Source of the DNA: Deltaproteobacteria bacterium
GTDB lineage: Bacteria; Desulfobacterota; Binatia; UTPRO1
DNA length: 64,000 nt
Assembly: GCA_016200545.1 (NCBI GenBank)
Contig: JACQEO010000033.1
Span: forward strand, 39,697-103,696
Reading direction: 5' to 3'
The notes under the pieces were generated by a model. The model was not told the DNA's origin, searched no databases, and was given only the letters and a program-made list of their open reading frames with translations. A program made the position numbers and the translations under genes. This document shows, one piece after another, positions 59,327-64,000 of this stretch (position 1 is the first letter of the stretch; each line of letters begins with the position of its first letter).

Positions 59327-60286
59327 ATGGCGCTCCGTGCAAAGGACGAAGTGATCATCTTTTCCGGCAGCTCGAACCCCACCCTCGCCGAGGAGGTGTG
59401 TCGGTATCTCGGCACGCGCCTGGCGAGCGCCAGCGTCGGCCGTTTCAGCGACGGCGAGATCGCGGTCGAGATCACCGAGAACGTGCGCGGTGGCGACGTC
59501 TTCGTGGTGCAGTCGACCTGTCCACCGACGAACGACCACGTCATGGAGCTGCTGCTCATGCAGGATGCGCTCCGTCGCGCATCCGCCGGCCGCATCACCG
59601 CCGTGCTGCCGTACTACGGCTATGCGCGCCAGGATCGCAAGGTGTCGCCGCGGGTGCCGATCAGCGCCAAGCTCGTCGCCGACCTCATCACGACGGCGGG
59701 CGCGGCGCGGGTGCTTACGATGGACCTGCACGCCGGCCAGATCCAAGGCTTCTTCAACATCCCCGTCGACAATGTCTACGCAACGCCGGTGCTACTGCGG
59801 TACATCCGCGAGCGCGTGGTCGACGGCGAGCCGGTGACGGTGGTGTCGCCGGACGCCGGCGGCGTCGAACGCGCACGCGCCTTCGCGAAACGGCTGGACG
59901 CCAACCTGGCGATCATCGACAAACGTCGCGCCGCGCCCAACGAGGTCGCCGAGATGCACATCATCGGCGAGGTCACCGGGCGCGTCGCCGTCCTCATCGA
60001 CGACATCGTCGATACCGCGGGGACGATCTGTGCCGCCGCCGACGCGCTGCACGCCGCGGGCGCGCAGGAAGTCTTCGCCTGCTGCACGCACGCCGTCCTG
60101 TCGGGTCCGGCGATCGAGCGCATCGCGCGCTCGTCGCTGAAGAAGCTCGTCGTCACCGATACCATTCCGCTGCGTGACAACGTGCGCCAGATGCCGAACA
60201 TCGCCGTGCTCTCGGTGGCGCACCTCATCGGCGAGGCGATTCGGCGCATCCACAATGAGGAATCGATCAGCTCGCTCTTCATCTGA
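59327..60286 (+). CDS. prs: Ribose-phosphate pyrophosphokinase
   Basis: 319 residues, normal length for PRPP synthetase. Motifs: [63 protein letters not shown] loop [13 protein letters not shown]. It makes PRPP from ribose-5-phosphate and ATP. The frame is open upstream across the tRNA, but homology starts at ATG 59327. Followed 18 bp later by rplY. Confidence 0.96.
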   Translation: MALRAKDEVIIFSGSSNPTLAEEVCRYLGTRLASASVGRFSDGEIAVEITENVRGGDVFVVQSTCPPTNDHVMELLLMQDALRRASAGRITAVLPYYGYARQDRKVSPRVPISAKLVADLITTAGAARVLTMDLHAGQIQGFFNIPVDNVYATPVLLRYIRERVVDGEPVTVVSPDAGGVERARAFAKRLDANLAIIDKRRAAPNEVAEMHIIGEVTGRVAVLIDDIVDTAGTICAAADALHAAGAQEVFACCTHAVLSGPAIERIARSSLKKLVVTDTIPLRDNVRQMPNIAVLSVAHLIGEAIRRIHNEESISSLFI

Positions 60287-60304
60287 GCGGGCGAGGAGGG
60301 TTGT

Positions 60305-60982
60305 ATGGAGGAGATCGCACTCAACGTCGAGGCGCGGAACGGCCGTGGCAAGGGGCCGGCACGACGGCTGCGGCAAGATGGGAAGATTCCCGGCGTCTTC
60401 TATGGTCCGAAGAGCGCGTCGACGCCGCTCGCCGTCGACGGGAAGGAGTTCACTTCCCACGTCTCAAGCCTCGAGGGGTCGCATCTCATCCGCTTTCAGT
60501 CGCCGACCGCCGACCTCCAGCACAAGGTGGCGCTCGTGCGCGAGGTGCAGGTGCATCCGGTCTCGGGTGACGTGCTCCATGTCGACTTCTACGAGGTCGA
60601 CTTGACGCAGCGGCTCCAGGTCACCGTGCCACTGCATTTCGTCGGTAAAGCCATCGGCATCACCGAAGGCGGGATCGTGCAGCCCGTCATTCGCGAGATC
60701 GAGGTCGAGTGCCTGCCGACCGACATTCCCCAGTACATCGAGGTCGACGTCAGCGCGCTCGCGATTCACGACGCGATCCACCTCGCCGATCTTCAAATGC
60801 CGCCCAACGTCTCGGCGGTGTTCGAGACCAACGAAGCCATCGTGACGGTGCTGCCGCCGACCGTCGAGGAAGTGAAGGTGGCGGAGCCGGTGGAGGGTGC
60901 CATCGAGGGCGCCGCGCCAGTGGAGGGTGCCGTCGAGATCACGGAGAAGGAAAAGGAAGGTAAGGAAGGCAAAACCGTCTAG
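60305..60982 (+). CDS. rplY: Large ribosomal subunit protein bL25 (CTC type)
   Basis: 225 residues: an N-terminal 5S-rRNA-binding domain (about 1-95, RNGRGKGPARRLRQDGKIPG, HVDFYEVD) and a C-terminal TL5/CTC domain (LQVTVPLHFVGKAIGITEGG, VECLPTDIPQYIEVDVSAL). The last 40 residues are acidic and Val/Glu/Lys-rich (VEGAIEGAAPVEGAVEI...KEKEGKEGK), an extension absent from short L25. Downstream of prs, as in many genomes. Confidence 0.95.
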   Translation: MEEIALNVEARNGRGKGPARRLRQDGKIPGVFYGPKSASTPLAVDGKEFTSHVSSLEGSHLIRFQSPTADLQHKVALVREVQVHPVSGDVLHVDFYEVDLTQRLQVTVPLHFVGKAIGITEGGIVQPVIREIEVECLPTDIPQYIEVDVSALAIHDAIHLADLQMPPNVSAVFETNEAIVTVLPPTVEEVKVAEPVEGAIEGAAPVEGAVEITEKEKEGKEGKTV

Positions 60983-61105
60983 CATCGCGTTCGAAGACGA
61001 CCCGTGTTCCGATCGCTCCCATCGGTGGGGACGGACCGCACGGGCTCGCAGTTGGCAATCGATGGGATGTTCAGATATAAAGCGTCGGTTTACGAAGGAG
61101 GCTTG

Positions 61106-61528
61106 GTGGCACGAGGAAACGAAACACGGCGGTACGAGAGCATGATCGTGTTCCGCGCCGATCTGCAGGAAGTGGGCACCAAGGAGCAGATCGAGCGCGT
61201 ACGCAAGCTCCTCGAGGGTAACGGCGGCGTGATCGGCGGCATTCACGAATGGGGGCTGCGCGAGCTCGCCTACGAGATCGAGAAGGAGCGGCGCGGCTAC
61301 TACGTCCTGGCCGAGTACACCGGCACAGCGGCGACCGTCGCCGAGCTCGAGCGCAACCTCAAGCTCTCGGACACCGTCCTGCGGTTTGTATCCGTGCGCC
61401 AGCAGAAGGATACGCCGCCTGCGAGCGCGGTCCCGCGCGACGACGGCGGCGAGGCCGGCGCGGCTGAGGTCGACGACGAAGACGAGGAAGGGCTCGGTAC
61501 CGCGGCGGAAGCCGGCGACGCCGAGTAG
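61106..61528 (+). CDS. rpsF: Small ribosomal subunit protein bS6
   Basis: 140 residues. Homology begins at [13 protein letters not shown] and includes [19 protein letters not shown] and the strand [13 protein letters not shown]. The C-terminus is acidic ([18 protein letters not shown]), as in E. coli S6, which is post-translationally glutamylated. I start at GTG 61106 because GAAGGAGG at 61094-61101 sits just upstream; earlier starts at 61067 or 61004 give unusual extensions. First of the S6-S18-L9 run. Confidence 0.93.
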   Translation: MARGNETRRYESMIVFRADLQEVGTKEQIERVRKLLEGNGGVIGGIHEWGLRELAYEIEKERRGYYVLAEYTGTAATVAELERNLKLSDTVLRFVSVRQQKDTPPASAVPRDDGGEAGAAEVDDEDEEGLGTAAEAGDAE

Positions 61529-61542
61529 GGAGTGAGCTGAGC

Positions 61543-61851
61543 ATGCCGGGACGTTCGGGAGGGCGCAGCGGAGCGGCCGGCGGCGGGCGTGGTCGCGGTC
61601 GCGGCCGCGACGACCGCGGGCCGCGGGGTCGGCGTGGCGCCGGCCGCCGCAAGGTTTGCCGTTTCTGCGCCGAAAAGGGCATTCACATCGACTACAAGGA
61701 CACGCGCATCCTCGGGAGCTTCATCAGCGATCGTGGTAAGATCATCCCGAGCCGCATCACCGGCAACTGCTCCCGCCATCAGCGGCGGCTGACGACGGCG
61801 ATCAAGCGCGCGCGCAGCGTCGCGCTGCTACCGTTCGCGTCGGTGAGCTGA
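61543..61851 (+). CDS. rpsR: Small ribosomal subunit protein bS18 with Arg/Gly-rich N-terminal extension
   Basis: 102 residues against a usual 65-90. The core from residue about 36 is canonical S18: [59 protein letters not shown]. Before it is an Arg/Gly-rich tail ([20 protein letters not shown], then [10 protein letters not shown]). C-x2-C and C-x-x-H-like residues resemble a zinc knuckle (CRFC, NCSRH). Partner of bS6 on the 30S platform. Confidence 0.95.
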   Translation: MPGRSGGRSGAAGGGRGRGRGRDDRGPRGRRGAGRRKVCRFCAEKGIHIDYKDTRILGSFISDRGKIIPSRITGNCSRHQRRLTTAIKRARSVALLPFASVS

Positions 61852-61861
61852 AGAGTCGTCG

Positions 61862-62311
61862 ATGCAGGTCATCCTCCGTGAAGAGCTGCCAAACCTCGGC
61901 ACCATCGGCGACGTCGTCAAGGTGAAGCCCGGCTATGCGCGCAACTACCTTTTGCCGCGCGGCCTGGCGATCGAAGCGAGCGGCCGTAACCTCAAGGAGG
62001 TCGGGCACCAAAAGCGCGTCGCCGGCGACAAGAGGCTGCGCGAGCAGAAAACTGCGGCCGCGGTCGCCGACAAACTCGGCGCGGTCATGCTCGGCTTCAC
62101 GTTGCGCGCCGGCGAGGAAGGTAAGCTCTTCGGCTCGGTGACCAACCAAGACATTCATCGCGCCCTCGAGGAGCGTGGCTTCACGATCGAGCGCCGACGC
62201 GTCCTGCTCGACGAGCCGATCAAGACCCTCGGCGAGCACAAAGTCACGATCCACGTCGGCCCCGACACCCGCACCACGATCACCGTCTCCGTCAGCCCCC
62301 TGGAGGAGTAG
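61862..62311 (+). CDS. rplI: Large ribosomal subunit protein bL9
   Basis: 149 residues, full length. N-domain MQVILREELPNLGTIGDVVKVKPGYARNYLLPRG up to about residue 41 in two parts (core motif GYARNYLLPRGLA), a long helix, and a C-domain with KLFGSVTNQDIHRALEERG. Last gene of the ribosomal set; the convergent gene begins 42 bp after the hairpin. Confidence 0.95.
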   Translation: MQVILREELPNLGTIGDVVKVKPGYARNYLLPRGLAIEASGRNLKEVGHQKRVAGDKRLREQKTAAAVADKLGAVMLGFTLRAGEEGKLFGSVTNQDIHRALEERGFTIERRRVLLDEPIKTLGEHKVTIHVGPDTRTTITVSVSPLEE

Positions 62312-62343
62312 CCCCGTTGCCACCGCCCCGGCTAGGCAAGGGG
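62312..62343. terminator. Hairpin between rplI and the convergent PPOX gene
   Basis: CCCC-g-TTGCC (62312-62321) pairs with GGCAAGGGG (62335-62343), one bulged base, 13-base loop. It lies in the 42-bp convergent gap and may end both transcripts. No T-run. Confidence 0.45.
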
Positions 62344-62353
62344 AGCGTGGAAC

Positions 62354-62815
62354 CTAGTAACTCCCGCCGAGCTTCGCGTGATCCCAGCTGGCGACGCGCT
62401 CGGGCGTGATCTTCAACACCACGCGTTTCTTCGCCTGCGCGCGCATGACCTCCTCGACCCCTTCGGCGAGGTCGCCGACTTGCTTGGCGTGGATGCGCGA
62501 CAGCACCCGCACGCAGAGCTCGAGATCGTCGAGGACCTCGGCGGTGCCGCGGATGAGCACGCCCTTCAACTGGTCGTAGCGCACCCCGGACTCGACGAGC
62601 AGGGCGGCGCGCGGATTACGTCGTAAATTGACTGCCTTCTGCGAGCGTCCGTAGGTGGTCATGTACACGCAGCCGTCGTCGTAGACGGTGAACCACATCG
62701 GTACCGCATGCGGATAACCGTCGGCGCCGATCGAGATCAGGATGATGGTCATCGCCTCGGCGACGTAGCGATTGCGCTCGTCGTCGTCGATGGCAATGGC
62801 CGCGCGGCGATTCAC
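62354..62815 (-). CDS. Pyridoxamine 5'-phosphate oxidase-like FMN-binding protein
   Basis: About 153 residues. Split-barrel FMN-binding features: MTIILISIGADGYPHAVPMWF, VYMTTYGRSQKAVNLRRNPR, AALLVESG-VRYDQLKGVLIRGTAEVL. Family start NRRAAIAIDDDER places the start at GTG 62815; the frame extends to 62953 without homology. Many relatives use F420 or FMN. Substrate unknown. Convergent with rplI. Confidence 0.88.
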   Translation of the reverse strand: MNRRAAIAIDDDERNRYVAEAMTIILISIGADGYPHAVPMWFTVYDDGCVYMTTYGRSQKAVNLRRNPRAALLVESGVRYDQLKGVLIRGTAEVLDDLELCVRVLSRIHAKQVGDLAEGVEEVMRAQAKKRVVLKITPERVASWDHAKLGGSY

Positions 62816-63224
62816 GTTCGCTCGTGTAGCGACCGCATCGAGTATTGTCCACCGGGAGGTCGCTGTCGCGGTCTGGAAGCCGCCGGCAAGCGGGATTGAC
62901 CCTCCCGTGCGGGATTGCGGTGGACGTCGCGCCGACAGACTTCGGTTCTGCACGTTGTAGAGGATCGAACCGTCGGCGGGTCATCGTCCCGACGCACGGT
63001 CCGTTCGGTTCACCTCGACGATCTTGAAGGGGATTCTACGACGCAGGACACGCAGGACTCGTGTGTTGCGTCAGCTTGGAGCAGCTGCCGTCCGGATCGC
63101 TTGGAATGTGATCTCTCTCACGGCGAAAACGGAATTTTTCTGTTGACGGTACCACCCGAATCTTGTTAGCCGAATGATCGTCATCACGATCTTCCACGCT
63201 GTTCTGTCAACCCATGAGGTCACC
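62816..63224. other. 409-bp stretch with no convincing gene
   Basis: No frame shows a domain-like pattern. It lies between two divergent starts (the PPOX gene at 62815 and the secreted protein gene at 63225) and so should hold both promoters. I see no clear promoter pair. The composition becomes less GC-rich toward 63100-63200 than in the neighbouring genes. Confidence 0.5.
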
Positions 63225-63701
63225 ATGAGAATCTATGTTCTAGCCCTTACTCTCTCCGTGGCTCTGGTGTCCGTAGCTCCGGCGGCAGTGCAACCGCCCC
63301 CCAAGGCCGCCAAGTGGGCATCGGGCATCACCGCGCCCACGGGCGGGCCGCCGGCGAACATCCAGATCACCAAGAGCGGCAAGCTGGCGATCAAAGCGTC
63401 GAGCAACACCGTGACGTTCGCCCTGAAGATCGCCGGCGTCACCAACATAGCCGACGACACGCCGACGACCAACACCATGAACACGTTGCAAGTCGACATC
63501 AAGGTCAACAACTTTTTCTCGACCTTGAACTTCTCGTTCGACATCACGGGGGGCAAAAACGTACAGCAGAAGTTTCCGATGACGAACGCGTCGCTTCCAG
63601 GCATCCCGGTAGCGGGCCAGCCCGTAGAGATAATTGGCGGCCGAGTCATCGAGAGCGGAACCGGGCGCGTCTTCGGTGTAGTAGGGCTCACGCTGAGATA
63701 G
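63225..63701 (+). CDS. Exported hypothetical protein
   Basis: 158 residues. Signal peptide (MRIYVLALTLSVALVSVAPA), then a soluble beta-rich chain with Asn/Thr/Lys-rich strands (NIQITKSGKLAIKASSNTVTF; TPTTNTMNTLQVDIKV; NNFFSTLNFSFDITGGKNV). No family recognised and no cysteines. The residue mix is less Arg/Ala-rich than its neighbours. The start is the ATG after GAGGTCACC; an earlier ATG at 63174 has no support. Confidence 0.7.
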   Translation: MRIYVLALTLSVALVSVAPAAVQPPPKAAKWASGITAPTGGPPANIQITKSGKLAIKASSNTVTFALKIAGVTNIADDTPTTNTMNTLQVDIKVNNFFSTLNFSFDITGGKNVQQKFPMTNASLPGIPVAGQPVEIIGGRVIESGTGRVFGVVGLTLR

Positions 63702-63908
63702 TTCCCTGCGGGTCAGCGATCGACCGGGGCCGGCGCGGCACGCACGAGCCGAACTGCGATCGCGCGAGTGACCTTCGTTGCACCGGCGCGGAGTGAGTAC
63801 ACCGAGCGCTCGGAGGAGAGCGATGGTGCGTCTCGGCGTCGGCGCGCGCGATGAGACGTCCGTAAGGCCTCAGTCTCCGTAGGGGGGTGGTTTCGTTTGG
63901 GTCTTACG

Positions 63909-63918
63909 TATAATTATA
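63909..63918 (+). promoter_or_regulatory. AT-rich palindrome with perfect -10 (TATAAT)
   Basis: TATAATTATA is a perfect 10-bp palindrome and contains TATAAT at 63909-63914. It lies 14 bp before the ATG at 63933. The A/T run from 63906 to 63924 stands out in this genome. The -35 is poor. Confidence 0.45.
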
Positions 63919-63932
63919 GTATACAGACCGCC

Positions 63933-64000
63933 ATGGACACCAAAGACGAGATCGCTCGATTCGTCGATCAGGTACGCAAGCGGTGGCCCGTGGCGCGAGG
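63933..64000 (+). CDS. Partial gene at window end
   Basis: An ATG opens a frame that runs off the window: 22 residues, MDTKDEIARFVDQVRKRWPV to AR. Too short to name. The helical start followed by WPVAR is reminiscent of nucleotidyltransferase or toxin-antitoxin N-termini, but that is a guess. The position right after the TATAAT palindrome suggests a short-leader transcript. Confidence 0.5.
   Translation, partial: MDTKDEIARFVDQVRKRWPVAR

Overview
The window is GC-rich (roughly two thirds G+C by eye) and densely packed, and it belongs to a Gram-negative bacterium. It encodes an outer-membrane porin, an apolipoprotein N-acyltransferase, a LolA-like protein, GspA/GspB-type secretion ATPase and pilotin-like proteins, and hopanoid and carotenoid enzymes. 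I see no rRNA genes, CRISPR array, insertion sequence or prophage. The mix of genes (hopanoid HpnG/HpnH, CruF-type carotenoid protein, class III CoA transferases, ten-cysteine secreted modules with Thr/Pro linkers) is what I would expect from an uncultured deltaproteobacterial or Binatota-like lineage. That taxonomic guess is inference only.

Layout. 1-8385: a complete phosphate-starvation locus (phoB end, phoR, a double Pho box, a phosphate-type porin, pstSCAB, phoU), all on the + strand and mostly with overlapping or tightly spaced genes. 8399-10386 (-): a sigma-70 family factor and its apparent membrane anti-sigma factor, which carries an unusual AsmA-like periplasmic part. 10442-15802: small membrane proteins, a glutamine amidotransferase-like protein, a class III CoA transferase, a HAD phosphatase, two tiny overlapping genes, an atypical sigma-54 activator-like ATPase and a secreted ComEA-like protein. 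15854-18031 (-): a large secreted protein with two ten-cysteine modules, a Thr/Pro linker and a LamG-like domain. 18150-21809: dtd, a YjbQ-like protein, then cruF-hpnG-hpnH. 22016-28451: a PKD lipoprotein, gspB/gspA, lnt and a beta-propeller-like lipoprotein. 28556-35914: a LolA-like/outer-membrane beta-barrel pair, alcohol dehydrogenase, 3D-domain protein, CocE-type hydrolase and a Na/Ca-exchanger-type protein. 35922-36403: a badly decayed CoA-transferase pseudogene.

36406-45658: two hypothetical genes, moaA, a polyprenyl diphosphate synthase, Mrp ATPase, ferredoxin, and then an inositol-lipid-like cluster: myo-inositol-phosphate synthase, CDP-alcohol phosphatidyltransferase, a 49-residue membrane protein, a flippase-like membrane protein and coaBC. 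45789-54729: a zinc phospholipase C-like protein, uracil-DNA glycosylase, NfeD and SPFH proteins, then queA-tgt-yajC-secD-secF. 54916-59114: an orphan HTH protein, a PmtA-like methyltransferase, a 441-bp non-coding stretch with DnaA-box-like sites, tRNA-Arg(CCG), an SDR, an inositol monophosphatase and ispE. 59233-62311: tRNA-Gln(UUG), prs, and the ribosomal protein genes rplY, rpsF, rpsR and rplI. The rest holds a pyridoxamine-phosphate-oxidase-like protein, a secreted hypothetical protein and a gene cut by the window edge.

Two themes stand out. The first is phosphate economy and lipid metabolism: the Pho regulon, inositol-phosphate/CDP-alcohol enzymes, inositol monophosphatase, a PmtA-like methyltransferase, hopanoid modification and a phospholipase C-like protein. 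The second is a set of unusual protein architectures: the ZAS-AsmA fusion, the duplicated ten-cysteine module, and the GAFPGA activator with a split Fis helix-turn-helix.
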